A stretch of DNA of 64,000 nucleotides from an uncultured bacterium (GTDB lineage Bacteria > Cyanobacteriota > Vampirovibrionia > Gastranaerophilales > Gastranaerophilaceae): contig CATXCB010000008.1 in assembly GCA_958366705.1 (NCBI GenBank), positions 1-64,000 of the forward strand, given 5' to 3'. Under the pieces are notes generated by a model that saw nothing but the letters and a program-made list of their open reading frames with translations, was not told the origin of the DNA and made no database searches. The stretch's first letter is position 1; each line of letters starts with the position of its first letter. Of this stretch, positions 34,611 to 43,846 are shown one piece after another. Position numbers and translations under genes: made by a program.

Positions 34611-36080
34611 TTATAAATCATTTCCTGAATATGACAAATTGAAACTTTTATTACATAGAGGGAAGTCTGAAACTCCATTGTTACGAACAGCAAGAGCAAG
34701 ACCATACCAGTTATTAAATGACGGATCTTTTATCTTGTATTTAGACAATTTTCCAAAACAATCGGTCATTGCAATATGGACAACTTCACCTCTCCAGCCT
34801 TCTGTTATTGATATTGCAAAGGAATCTTTTGACAATTCATTATCAACACCATCAACAATAACAGGTTCATTTTTATACTCTTTAAGTTTTTCAAAAATTA
34901 TTTTAACAATATCAAGAGACTGCATAACCTCTTTGTATCGTAATTTAAATCTGGCATTAACATCACCTGTAGGTTTAAAAGATTTTGTTTCAACTTTCAA
35001 TTCTTCCATCCACTTATCTGGGAAATCAAAACGAGAATCCAGATTAACGCCTGAAGCTTTTGCAGCCATACCTACAAGTCCAATTTCTCTAGCTCTTTCT
35101 TCACTTACGGTACCGGTTTTTTCAAGTCTGGACATAACTGTTGAATTCTTCAGCATAGTATTCACCATTCTGTCAACATCTTTAGTAACTTTATCAAAGG
35201 TTTTGATAGCTCTATCAATTATTTCATCAGACGGGTCAAAATTAACTCCACCAACAGTTATAAAACCTCTGCCAAAACGGCTTCCGCATAATTCAAGCAT
35301 TGTATTTATTACAAGAGTTCTTGTTGCTCCAAAAACAGATGCACCCATCAAATATGCAATATCACCAGCTATTGCACCCAAATCACCAATATGAATTGCG
35401 GCTCTCTCCATTTCTAATGCAGCTTTTCTAATTAATTGTGCTTTATCTGATACGGTAATACCCTTTAGGATTTCCATAACTTGTGAATATGCTGTATTGT
35501 AGGCAATAACACTATCTCCGCAAATAGATTCAGCTAATTGATTTGATGGAGATTTCAACATCAAGTCTTCAACTCCACGATGCTGATATCCAAGCATAAT
35601 TTCAAGATGATAAACAGTTTCACCATTACACATAAATCTAAAATGTCCAGGTTCAATAACTCCTGCGTGAATTGGACCAACTGCTACCTGATGAACTTCT
35701 TCACCTTCCATCTCAAAAAACGGATAATCATCTTGATTTAATCTTACAGGTTTAAGCCAAGGATGATTTAAAGGTTCAATACCGAATTGTTCATAAAATT
35801 CACGTTCAAAGATATGAAATGATGGAACAAATTGGGTAATTGATTCATAAGATTTTTGATTAGAATTAAAAACAGCTGACGATACATATAATTGCGAATT
35901 TTCATCATCTGCCAGAACAACAAACAATCTTGTATTGCCAAATCCCCAATCCTTACCGAAAAAAGCAATCGGGCGTTTGTTTAAATCAATAATTTCCTGT
36001 CTTAATTCATCAATTTGAACAACCGGAATTTTTCCTAAATCTAATTTTGTATTATTTTTTGTTGTAATCCATTTTGCCAT
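34611..36080 (-). CDS. NuoC-NuoD/HyfG-like large subunit lacking a full NiFe ligand set
   Basis: The 489-aa protein joins a NuoC-like domain (about 1-120; SFHIFEREFYEQFGIEPLNH) to a NuoD/HycE-like catalytic domain. At the N-terminal ligand site it has AESICGDSVIAY, with a single Cys (Cys187) where hydrogenases have CxxC. At the C-terminal ligand site it has DFPLCNKSFNLSY, again one Cys (Cys476) instead of CxxC. The protein is therefore predicted not to hold a normal NiFe centre, like the energy-converting-hydrogenase-related (Ehr) complexes. Its substrate is unknown. Confidence 0.88.
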   Translation of the reverse strand: MAKWITTKNNTKLDLGKIPVVQIDELRQEIIDLNKRPIAFFGKDWGFGNTRLFVVLADDENSQLYVSSAVFNSNQKSYESITQFVPSFHIFEREFYEQFGIEPLNHPWLKPVRLNQDDYPFFEMEGEEVHQVAVGPIHAGVIEPGHFRFMCNGETVYHLEIMLGYQHRGVEDLMLKSPSNQLAESICGDSVIAYNTAYSQVMEILKGITVSDKAQLIRKAALEMERAAIHIGDLGAIAGDIAYLMGASVFGATRTLVINTMLELCGSRFGRGFITVGGVNFDPSDEIIDRAIKTFDKVTKDVDRMVNTMLKNSTVMSRLEKTGTVSEERAREIGLVGMAAKASGVNLDSRFDFPDKWMEELKVETKSFKPTGDVNARFKLRYKEVMQSLDIVKIIFEKLKEYKNEPVIVDGVDNELSKDSFAISITEGWRGEVVHIAMTDCFGKLSKYKIKDPSFNNWYGLALAVRNNGVSDFPLCNKSFNLSYSGNDL

Positions 36081-36097
36081 AATTTTATCCTTGTATA

Positions 36098-37531
36098 TTA
36101 AAATCCTGCAACCGCTAAGTTAATAATGTTGTTTAAATGAGTTGGAATATAAATTCCTAAAACAAATACTATAATTAACATTACAATTTGCGGAATGTAC
36201 ATAAATACTGAAACTTTATTTTTATTTTCTTCTATCATTTTTGCTTTATCTTCACTAACATTACCAAATGCAGTTTTAACAACTACTCTGCCAATACCAT
36301 ATAAAACAACAGTTAATAATAAAACAAATAATACACACAATGCATAATGTTTTTCAAGTAACATAACTTTTATCATCAAAAATTCACTAATAAACAACAC
36401 TGATGTTGGGAATGCGCAAATTGCAAGAAATGAAATAACCCATAACCAGCCAGTTTTACCATCAGCCTGCATCAATCCGCTTACTGACTTTACTCTTTTA
36501 GTATCATAAAGTTCTAAAACATTACCTGAAGTTAAGAAGAATGATGCTTTAGCCAGAGAATGACCAATCAAATGTAAAATAACAGCATAATAAGCAATTC
36601 CGCCTAAAGCTAAACCAATTGCAAGGATACCCATATTTTCAATAGAAGAATATGCTAGCATTCTTTTGTAATTTTTAATATGATAAACAAAAACTGCTGT
36701 TACAAATAAAGATAAGAAACCCATTACTAAAAGCATTATTTTTGCATAATCCATACAATTTGCAAGGGTCATTATTTTATAAACTCTAACAATTACAAGA
36801 AAAGCTGAGTTCAATAACGTAGCTGATAATAATGCTGAAATTGGTGACGGAGCCTCAGAGTGAGCATCCGGAAGCCAGAAATGAATCGGAGCCAATCCCA
36901 TTTTTGCCCCAAATCCAAATAACATGAATATAAATGCTATCTTTAACCAATTAGTATCAAAATTTGCAGCATATTTGTATAATTGCGCAAAATTCAAAGT
37001 ATTTACTGAACCTGTTGAGATATTTAACAAAATAATTCCAACAAAAGCTAATGCAATACCAATTGAACAAATGAATACATATTTCCATGCAGCTTCAATT
37101 GAGTGTTTTGTTCTATTAAAATAAATTAAATACGCACTTGATAGTGTTGTTGCCTCAACCAGAATCCACGCAATTCCTAAATCAGTACTTAAAATTGTTC
37201 CGGTCATTGACAAAACAAATATCAAAATCATTGCAGAATAATTTCTGATTCTTCTATCTGAAAATTCTAAATTTTTGACATAACCTGTGTTATAAACTGC
37301 AACCATCAAAAATACCAGTGACAACACAATTAAAAATATCAGATTTGTATTATCCACTGCAAAATACGGAATTCCGGTACGAGACCCGATTCCTGCTGCC
37401 AGTAATGCAGTAATTACAAAATGAACAAGTGCATATGCATTCACCATAAATGTGTTAAATGTTTTATTTTTTATAAATAACATTAACAAACAGGCAATTA
37501 TTGGAAATATCAAAAGTGTATTAATCATCAT
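36098..37531 (-). CDS. HyfF/NuoN-like proton-conducting membrane subunit
   Basis: The 477-aa antiporter-like protein has about 14 membrane helices and the Proton_antipo_M core (GFGAKMGLAPIHFWLPDAHS, SPISALLSATLLNSA, RMLAYSSIENMGI), with conserved Glu and Lys residues of complex I pump subunits. It is the second of two such subunits in this operon. In Hyf- and Ehr-type complexes this subunit adds an extra proton or sodium channel. Gaps to neighbours are 2 bp and 17 bp, so the genes are tightly co-transcribed. Confidence 0.9.
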   Translation of the reverse strand: MMINTLLIFPIIACLLMLFIKNKTFNTFMVNAYALVHFVITALLAAGIGSRTGIPYFAVDNTNLIFLIVLSLVFLMVAVYNTGYVKNLEFSDRRIRNYSAMILIFVLSMTGTILSTDLGIAWILVEATTLSSAYLIYFNRTKHSIEAAWKYVFICSIGIALAFVGIILLNISTGSVNTLNFAQLYKYAANFDTNWLKIAFIFMLFGFGAKMGLAPIHFWLPDAHSEAPSPISALLSATLLNSAFLVIVRVYKIMTLANCMDYAKIMLLVMGFLSLFVTAVFVYHIKNYKRMLAYSSIENMGILAIGLALGGIAYYAVILHLIGHSLAKASFFLTSGNVLELYDTKRVKSVSGLMQADGKTGWLWVISFLAICAFPTSVLFISEFLMIKVMLLEKHYALCVLFVLLLTVVLYGIGRVVVKTAFGNVSEDKAKMIEENKNKVSVFMYIPQIVMLIIVFVLGIYIPTHLNNIINLAVAGF

Positions 37532-37533
37532 AA

Positions 37534-38175
37534 TTATTCATAGTCCTTTAAATCTGATAAATGTGAAACTTCTAAATCTTTAAATTCTTTGTTAATTACA
37601 TTTACAAACAATCCCAAAATGTAAACCGCAATAAATACATCTAACAAAACACCTATATTAACCAGCATAGGCATTTCTTTTGCAACAGAAAGAGATAACA
37701 AAAATATACCGTTTTCCATTGTAATAAACTCGATTACATTTGAAATAATTTTATGTTTTATAGTAATTAACCATAAACTTATAATTATTGTAGAAACTGA
37801 AACTCCAAAAAACATTGGGGATATAAGTTTTACAGAAGATACATAATAATTTGAAACCAGAAATCCTGCCATAAGAATTATGCTCGCAATCACCAAACAA
37901 TAAAAATGCGGAATATTTGCAGCTACATCTCTGTTTGAATGAGTTTTTTTCAAAACTCTATACAAAAACCAAGGAATAACAATTGATTTTACAATCAAAG
38001 TTTCAACTGTCAAAAACGCAAAGTTTAACCAGTTCATATGCTTCATACCGCAGCAGCAAATTAAAAACAGCAGAACACCCTGAACAATCAAAAGTCTTAT
38101 GTGTGCAATAATTCTACTTGTTGCAGCAAGATATAACATTGTTAATCCAAAAAGTATTATAAATCCGTTTATCAT
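37534..38175 (-). CDS. HyfE-like hydrogenase membrane subunit
   Basis: The 213-aa protein has six to seven membrane helices and matches HyfE by size, order and motifs such as FLTVETLIVKSIVIPWFLYR and FITMENGIFLLSLSVAKEMP (Glu in the NuoK-like helix). HyfE corresponds to NuoK with extra helices and may be part of the ion path. It sits between the HyfC-like and HyfF-like genes with 2-4 bp spacing. Confidence 0.88.
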   Translation of the reverse strand: MINGFIILFGLTMLYLAATSRIIAHIRLLIVQGVLLFLICCCGMKHMNWLNFAFLTVETLIVKSIVIPWFLYRVLKKTHSNRDVAANIPHFYCLVIASIILMAGFLVSNYYVSSVKLISPMFFGVSVSTIIISLWLITIKHKIISNVIEFITMENGIFLLSLSVAKEMPMLVNIGVLLDVFIAVYILGLFVNVINKEFKDLEVSHLSDLKDYE

Positions 38176-38179
38176 TTAA

Positions 38180-39097
38180 CTAACCTCCAAACATCCTTGC
38201 AATAACAAGAGAGAACACAACAAGAGCTAATGAACTCATTACAAAAATAAATTCAAAAACGTGAGACATTCTTAATCTTGCCATTCCAGATTCCACAGTT
38301 CCGATAAGTACAGAAATTATAAACATTATCAATAAATACAACACAATTGATAACCAATCACTGATACCTGACGGGATTATCATATTTGCAATTAAAGATG
38401 ATATTAGAAGCATTTTAATTCCATTAGCCCATGTAAACAAAGCTAAATCACTTCCAGAATTATCAAGAATCATAACTTCATGTATCATAGTTAATTCAAG
38501 GTGAGTTGCAGGATCGTCTACCGGAACCCTTGAACCTTCAATTAAAACCATAATAAACAATACTACAACAGCAAAAATTGTAATTAAAACACCATAACTA
38601 CCAGCATTAGCAAGTATTGTTTTCAAACTGTCAAATGTATAATTTCCACTCAATAACATAATTGAAGCTATTATCATAAAAAATGCAGGTTCAACTATTG
38701 AAGTAAAACAAGCCTCACGAGAAGCTCCCATTCCTTCAAAACTGCTGCCCGTATCCATTGCTGCAATTAATGAAACAAATTTGCCTAAACTTAAAGTATA
38801 TGCAAAAATAATTATTCCTGCTGCAATATTAACAACAGCACTACCTGCCGCAAGCGGAACAAACAATCCTGCAAATAATACTGATGCCAATGAAATAACA
38901 GGGGCAATTTTAAATATAACTGATGTAGTATTGCTGATAACAAAATCTTTTTTCAACAATTTTACAAAATCATAAAACGGCTGCATTACAGATGGGCCTT
39001 TTCTCCCCCCCCAGAAAGATTTCGTTTTCTTTATTACACCTGCCATCAAAAACGGCACAAATAAAAGTATTATTAAATTCAACAATTTCATTATCAT
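38180..39097 (-). CDS. HyfC/EchB/NuoH-like membrane subunit
   Basis: The 305-aa protein has about eight helices and the NuoH-family motifs VIKKTKSFWGGRKGPSVMQP, FYDFVKLLKKDF, and EGSRVPVDDPATHLELTMIH with the conserved Glu cluster. It forms the quinone-site-like junction between the peripheral arm and the pump modules. The FWGGRKG codons contain a run of eight G (39005-39012 on the coding strand), a possible slippage site. The gene follows the HyfB-like gene by 7 bp. Confidence 0.9.
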   Translation of the reverse strand: MIMKLLNLIILLFVPFLMAGVIKKTKSFWGGRKGPSVMQPFYDFVKLLKKDFVISNTTSVIFKIAPVISLASVLFAGLFVPLAAGSAVVNIAAGIIIFAYTLSLGKFVSLIAAMDTGSSFEGMGASREACFTSIVEPAFFMIIASIMLLSGNYTFDSLKTILANAGSYGVLITIFAVVVLFIMVLIEGSRVPVDDPATHLELTMIHEVMILDNSGSDLALFTWANGIKMLLISSLIANMIIPSGISDWLSIVLYLLIMFIISVLIGTVESGMARLRMSHVFEFIFVMSSLALVVFSLVIARMFGG

Positions 39098-39104
39098 TTT
39101 TAAC

Positions 39105-41096
39105 TTATCCTATAAATAAACTTCCAATTATAACTAATACTAAGAATATCAATCCGTATTTAATATATGATTGAATATTTCCGCTCTGAATTGATTCAAA
39201 TTTTGATAAGAACCATTCATCTGATTTTAACAACGGTTCAAGAACATAGGCCTCTTCAATATCCTCGATATGCAAGCTGAAATGTGCACTCTTAGGGAAT
39301 AATTTTTTAGGTTTTTCAATATCAAAAACTTTTTTAAATAACGGTTTTAACATTGATAAAAACGGACTTGCATAAGATGATGCGGTATATTGCATATGAT
39401 TATTAGCTCTGTTATAGCCGCATCCCCAGGTTTCGTGCATTACAATCTTGCCTCTTGTTAATTTTAATTTTAGTAAAATTAAAACAGTAACAAAGGCTAC
39501 AAATGCAATAGCAAAAATTGCAATTGTCTGCATCAACCTCATAGGTTCATAGCATACAGCAAAAATATTAAGAGATGTCATCGGAATTATTGAAACAATT
39601 GTACGTTTTATGTACCAGAATACATATTGAGGATAAACACCTATCAATAATGTTAAAACTGCAAGAAATCCCATTGGTAAAATCATTGATAAAGAATTAT
39701 CATTTTGGACATTTTCTGCAGCCTCACTTCTTGGCATACCCAAGAAAATTATACTGAAAGCCTTTGTGAAACATAAAATTGCCATTGTTCCAACAAGAGC
39801 CAAACCCGCAATTGCAAATATCATTGCAACAACTGCAAAGAAATTGTGAACAGATAACCCTTTAAACATACCAAAGTATATTAAAAATTCACTGATAAAT
39901 CCGTTGAACGGAGGCAAACCACAAATTGCAATTGAACCAATTAAAAATAAAATTGCAGTATAAGGCATTGATTTAATCAAACCTCCAAGAACTTCAACAT
40001 TTCTTGTATGAGTTTTTATGTAAACACTACCTGCTGACAGGAATAATAATTCTTTAAATATAGAATGGTTAAGGATATGTAAAATACCACCTGCAAAACC
40101 AGCAAGAACCAAAATTGGAGCATTGTATGCAAGACCTAACATCCCAACACCCAAACCAATACCAATAATTCCTATATTTTCAATACTATGATATGCGAGT
40201 AATCTTTTTAAATCATGCTGTGTAATAGCATATAAAACCCCATACAAAGCCGAAATTACAGAAATTATTAACACTCCGTAAGCTATAGCTTTAGACGGAA
40301 TTCCTATAATTGAAAGAACTCTTAAAATTCCATAAATACCTGTTTTAATCATTACACCCGACATAATTGCACTGACATGGGTTGGAGCCGCTGGGTGAGC
40401 ATCAGGCAGCCAGTTATGAAATGGAACAAAACCTGCTTTTGTTCCAAAACCTATAAATGATAATATAAATATTACATCTGCTAGATGTCCGTTAGCTGAT
40501 AATACGGATTTGAACGCATTAAAATCAAAACTTCCTGATTTAATAGAAAGCAATGCAAAAGCTATCATAATAAATAGCACTGAAAAATGCATAAACACAA
40601 GATATTTAATACCCGCTTTTAAAACATCTTTCTTTTCATTTTCAAAAATAACAAGGAAAAATGAACTTAATGACATAATTTCCCAGCATATTAAAAACAT
40701 CAAAGCATTTTGGCAAGTAACAACAGATAACATTGAACCAACCAGTACCGGTAAAAATACCAAATGCCCATTTATATTTTTACCCTTTTCAATATAAGGT
40801 TTTAAATAACCTTTAGAATAAATAATTGATACTAAACTCATTACAGAAATTACAATAATAAAAAATGCTGCAAGAGGATCAATTACAAAATTAACAGCAC
40901 CAAATATGCTGTTAAAATTAAAAGTTTTTAAGAAATTTTCACCACAAAATAAAACTTTGCATGCCGGTATCAAACACAATATTGAAGCAATAAACGACAA
41001 TATTGAAAGTACCGTAACTTTGTATTTATTTGCAAACAACATTGCAACAAATCCACTTAAAAATAAAATAATTATACCTGCTAAAAAAGTTTCCAT
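39105..41096 (-). CDS. HyfB/NuoL-like proton-conducting membrane subunit
   Basis: This large subunit (up to 668 aa) has about 16 membrane helices and the antiporter core GFGTKAGFVPFHNWLPDAHP, APTHVSAIMSGVMIKTGIYG and LLAYHSIENIGIIGIGLG, with a long C-terminal extension ending in a membrane helix. It is the first gene of the operon. Two in-frame ATGs exist, at 41111 and 41096. I favour 41096 (METFLAGIII) because GGAAG lies 8 bases before it and nothing precedes the first. Either start leaves the fold unchanged. Confidence 0.88.
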   Translation of the reverse strand: METFLAGIIILFLSGFVAMLFANKYKVTVLSILSFIASILCLIPACKVLFCGENFLKTFNFNSIFGAVNFVIDPLAAFFIIVISVMSLVSIIYSKGYLKPYIEKGKNINGHLVFLPVLVGSMLSVVTCQNALMFLICWEIMSLSSFFLVIFENEKKDVLKAGIKYLVFMHFSVLFIMIAFALLSIKSGSFDFNAFKSVLSANGHLADVIFILSFIGFGTKAGFVPFHNWLPDAHPAAPTHVSAIMSGVMIKTGIYGILRVLSIIGIPSKAIAYGVLIISVISALYGVLYAITQHDLKRLLAYHSIENIGIIGIGLGVGMLGLAYNAPILVLAGFAGGILHILNHSIFKELLFLSAGSVYIKTHTRNVEVLGGLIKSMPYTAILFLIGSIAICGLPPFNGFISEFLIYFGMFKGLSVHNFFAVVAMIFAIAGLALVGTMAILCFTKAFSIIFLGMPRSEAAENVQNDNSLSMILPMGFLAVLTLLIGVYPQYVFWYIKRTIVSIIPMTSLNIFAVCYEPMRLMQTIAIFAIAFVAFVTVLILLKLKLTRGKIVMHETWGCGYNRANNHMQYTASSYASPFLSMLKPLFKKVFDIEKPKKLFPKSAHFSLHIEDIEEAYVLEPLLKSDEWFLSKFESIQSGNIQSYIKYGLIFLVLVIIGSLFIG

Positions 41097-41111
41097 AACA
41101 AAATCTTCCAT

Positions 41112-41528
41112 ATTTTCATAACATCTAAAACGGGAAATTTATTGACAAATTTAAGGCTCAAAATAAATAATAACAATAGTTACAGCTATTAAAATTAATT
41201 ATAAAATTCGGGTCAAAAATATAATCAACAAAACTGTTTTAAATCTAACAAAAAAGAATGTCAAGTGTATGTTTTACAATTATTAAATTTATGCGAAAAC
41301 ACTTGTATAACAATAGTTACAGAATTTCAACAAATTTTTTTCACATTTTCCTCTTGAATTTAAAATTTTACGATATACAATAACTCACGAATCTAATCGA
41401 GATTCTTTATTTTAGGACAATTAAAGATTATTGTACCGAGCACACTATATGCCCAGTATGAAACCCAATAAAAATTGGGAAGTCTTTTTGTTGTGAAGTC
41501 AAAAATGAAAAGGAGATAATAAAAAACA
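41112..41528. promoter_or_regulatory. Divergent control region between the hydrogenase-related operon and focA
   Basis: This 417-bp non-coding region contains a 16-base direct repeat (ATAACAATAGTTACAG) at 41170-41185 and 41307-41322, each with an inner TAAC-N4-GTTA dyad. The focA promoter and a leader of about 140 nt carry two hairpins: GAATCT/AGATTC at 41389-41405 and CCCAAT/ATTGGG at 41463-41480. I could match none of this to a known riboswitch. Confidence 0.55.
41354..41381 (+). promoter_or_regulatory. Candidate focA promoter
   Basis: -35 TTGAAT (41354-41359), 16-base spacer, -10 TACAAT (41376-41381). It implies a long 5' leader. The second copy of the 16-base repeat ends 31 bases upstream of the -35. 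Confidence 0.55.
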
Positions 41529-42398
41529 ATGACAGAAACACAAAATTTAGACACAAAAGATTGTATTACCCCGGGTAATGTTGCACACGAATTAGCAGAA
41601 AGCGTTATGCCTACAAAGGCAAATTTTAGAAAATCAAAAACATTTGTTCTTGCAATCGCAGCAGGTGCACTAATTGCATTTGGTGCACAAGTTTCCCTAA
41701 CAGTAATGACCGGTACTGAAAATATAAGCTGGGGATTTGCAAAACTTATAGGGGCAATGACATTTGCTACAGGTTTGATGATGGTTGTATTAACAGGGGC
41801 CGAATTATTTACAGGTAATGTTATGATGACTTTCGCTGTAATTGAAAAAAGAACAAGTTTTCTTAAACTTTTAAGAAACTGGTCAATAGTCTATGTTGGG
41901 AACTTTGTTGGTTCAATAATTTTAGCATTATTAATATATCTTTCTGGCTGTTCTCATAATTCTCATGAAGCACTAGGAGCTATGGGACTTACTACAGCGT
42001 GTACTAAAGCCAGCTTACCATTTATCGAAGCTTTTACAAGAGGTATACTATGTAACTGGTTAGTATGTCTTGCAATTTGGATGGCTTCATCTTCAAGACA
42101 CGTAATTGGTAAAATATTTGCTATATTCTTCCCAATTATGACATTCGTTGCTTCCGGCTATGAACACAGTATTGCTAATATGTACTTCTTAACTAACGGT
42201 TTATTCTTAAAACATACTCCTGCAGTTGTTGCAGCTTCAGGTTTAACCACAGAACAACTTTCTCACCTGACATTAAAATCTTGTTTATTAAGTAATTTAT
42301 TACCTGTAACTTTAGGTAACATTGTAGGTGCTTTAGTATTTGTAGTACTATTATTCTGGACAGCATATTTAAGAGATGACCACAAAAAACAAAACTAA
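41529..42398 (+). CDS. focA: Formate/nitrite transporter family channel (FocA-like)
   Basis: The 289-aa six-helix protein has the FNT signatures FATGLMMVVLTGAELFTGNV and SGYEHSIANMYFL, with LTLKSCLLSNLLPVTLGNIV near the end. FNT channels move formate, nitrite, lactate or hydrosulfide. Formate is favoured because a hydrogenase/FHL-like operon is divergent across a shared regulatory region, but no formate dehydrogenase or pyruvate formate-lyase gene is in view. AGGAG lies 13 bases before the ATG, a long spacing. Confidence 0.85.
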   Translation: MTETQNLDTKDCITPGNVAHELAESVMPTKANFRKSKTFVLAIAAGALIAFGAQVSLTVMTGTENISWGFAKLIGAMTFATGLMMVVLTGAELFTGNVMMTFAVIEKRTSFLKLLRNWSIVYVGNFVGSIILALLIYLSGCSHNSHEALGAMGLTTACTKASLPFIEAFTRGILCNWLVCLAIWMASSSRHVIGKIFAIFFPIMTFVASGYEHSIANMYFLTNGLFLKHTPAVVAASGLTTEQLSHLTLKSCLLSNLLPVTLGNIVGALVFVVLLFWTAYLRDDHKKQN

Positions 42399-42410
42399 TA
42401 TTTTTATAGG

Positions 42411-42447
42411 ATAAAAGGCAGAAAATACACATTCTGCCTTTTATTTT
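42411..42447 (+). terminator. Terminator of focA
   Basis: ATAAAAGGCAGAA pairs with TTCTGCCTTTTAT across an 8-nt loop, followed by TTTTT. Confidence 0.85.
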
Positions 42448-42493
42448 TCAAAACTTTTAAAATTCATAAATTAAGATTAGGATTACACCGGCC

Positions 42494-43774
42494 GTGAAAA
42501 AGATTTTATTTATTTTTATTTTAGTATTTTTAAATACGCACACAGTTCTTGCCAATGAATTAGCACAGCAGGAAGAAGAAGTGCGTTTAAAATTTGACAA
42601 TACCTTTTCTAAACAAGTTATCAACGATGCCAAGCACATTGATGAGAACAAAATAGTATTAAATGAAAAACTACCTGAAATTCCTCCAATACAAACTCCG
42701 CAAACTCTGGAGGATTCAAATTCATTATCGACACATTCAAGATTTTATAATGGATTATCTCAAACAGCTCATAATTTATATAATCTTCAAATAGAACAGA
42801 CCAATTCTCCATCCAGCCTGTTTAAAGAACCTCTAACTAAACATTTCGAATCAGGTCCACTGGAAAGCCTGCACACCTGGGGCGTTGTACAAACAAATTT
42901 TGACACAACAATTCCAGATGGAGATGACACAGATACAAAATTCAATGTAGGGCTTATAAACGTTTTATTTGACGGACAATTTAGAGGCGGAAAAGAAAAC
43001 TTCAGATTAATGCTTGATCCAACACATAATCATAACCGTCCATTTTTACAACAATTTGTTCAGGATGCATATATAGAAACTCACAGAATACCGCACCACA
43101 CGATTTTAGTTGGTAATTCCCGTCCGGGAGTAGGTTATGAGGGGGCACAATCTCCATACACACTCCCATTTGTAAACCGTTCCCAAATATCAAGAAATCT
43201 TGCAAATGTAAGAAAAGTCGGTCTTAGGGTCAAAGGAGATTATTCACTTGTGGATTATGATTTTGGCGGATACAGTTCTGATACATTTTTCTCAGAATTC
43301 ATGCCGGGCGTAGAATTTGATGGATGGATAAATTTAAAACCGCTTGGAAAAACCAACGGCAGATACGGAAAACTTGTAACCGGCGGCGGTATTGTCTCAG
43401 GTGTACGAAATTCAATAGATTACTTTGTTGGAGGAGCCTATGTCGGTTATGAATACAAAAAGTTCTGGACACGAATGGAATATGCAACTTCAGATGGTTC
43501 AAACGGAGGTTCAGGTTTAACTACCAAACGTCGTCAGGGCTGGTATGTTACACTTGGTTACCACATAACAAAAAAATTAGAAATCCTTGCCAGATATGAT
43601 GAATTTGACCCTGACAAAACAATCAGCGACAATAATCAAAGAGAGTACACTGCGGGCATAAATTATTATATAAAAGGGCAGGCACTAAAACTTATATTAA
43701 ATTATATTTATTGCCAGAATGACTGTAAACCTGACAGCCATAGAATATTAGTAGGAGCACAGCTTGCACTATAA
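42494..43774 (+). CDS. Outer-membrane beta-barrel porin (phosphate-selective porin-like)
   Basis: The 426-aa protein starts with GTG and has a 20-residue signal peptide (MKKILFIFILVFLNTHTVLA). A helical or linker region of about 110 residues follows, then alternating strands typical of a 16- to 18-stranded barrel: GVVQTNFDTTIPDGDD, VRKVGLRVKGDYSLVDYDFG, FVGGAYVGYEYKKFWTRMEY and YVTLGYHITKKLEILARYDE. The last residues (RILVGAQLAL) form a closing strand. It resembles OprO/OprP-like porins. AGGA lies 11 bases before the GTG. Confidence 0.78.
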   Translation: MKKILFIFILVFLNTHTVLANELAQQEEEVRLKFDNTFSKQVINDAKHIDENKIVLNEKLPEIPPIQTPQTLEDSNSLSTHSRFYNGLSQTAHNLYNLQIEQTNSPSSLFKEPLTKHFESGPLESLHTWGVVQTNFDTTIPDGDDTDTKFNVGLINVLFDGQFRGGKENFRLMLDPTHNHNRPFLQQFVQDAYIETHRIPHHTILVGNSRPGVGYEGAQSPYTLPFVNRSQISRNLANVRKVGLRVKGDYSLVDYDFGGYSSDTFFSEFMPGVEFDGWINLKPLGKTNGRYGKLVTGGGIVSGVRNSIDYFVGGAYVGYEYKKFWTRMEYATSDGSNGGSGLTTKRRQGWYVTLGYHITKKLEILARYDEFDPDKTISDNNQREYTAGINYYIKGQALKLILNYIYCQNDCKPDSHRILVGAQLAL

Positions 43775-43846
43775 ATTACTTACTCACATAAAAACTTTTA
43801 TAGTAAAATATTAGAGTAATATTTATAACTTAAGAAAGGGGTTATC

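Noticed and set aside
34639..35394. Long antisense open frame (251 codons) opposite the hydrogenase-like large subunit
   Set aside because: It mirrors a clearly homologous gene on the other strand, has no ribosome-binding site and no recognisable domain.
41382..41528. Riboswitch in the focA leader
   Set aside because: Two small hairpins are present but I could not match the sequence to the conserved core of any riboswitch class I know.
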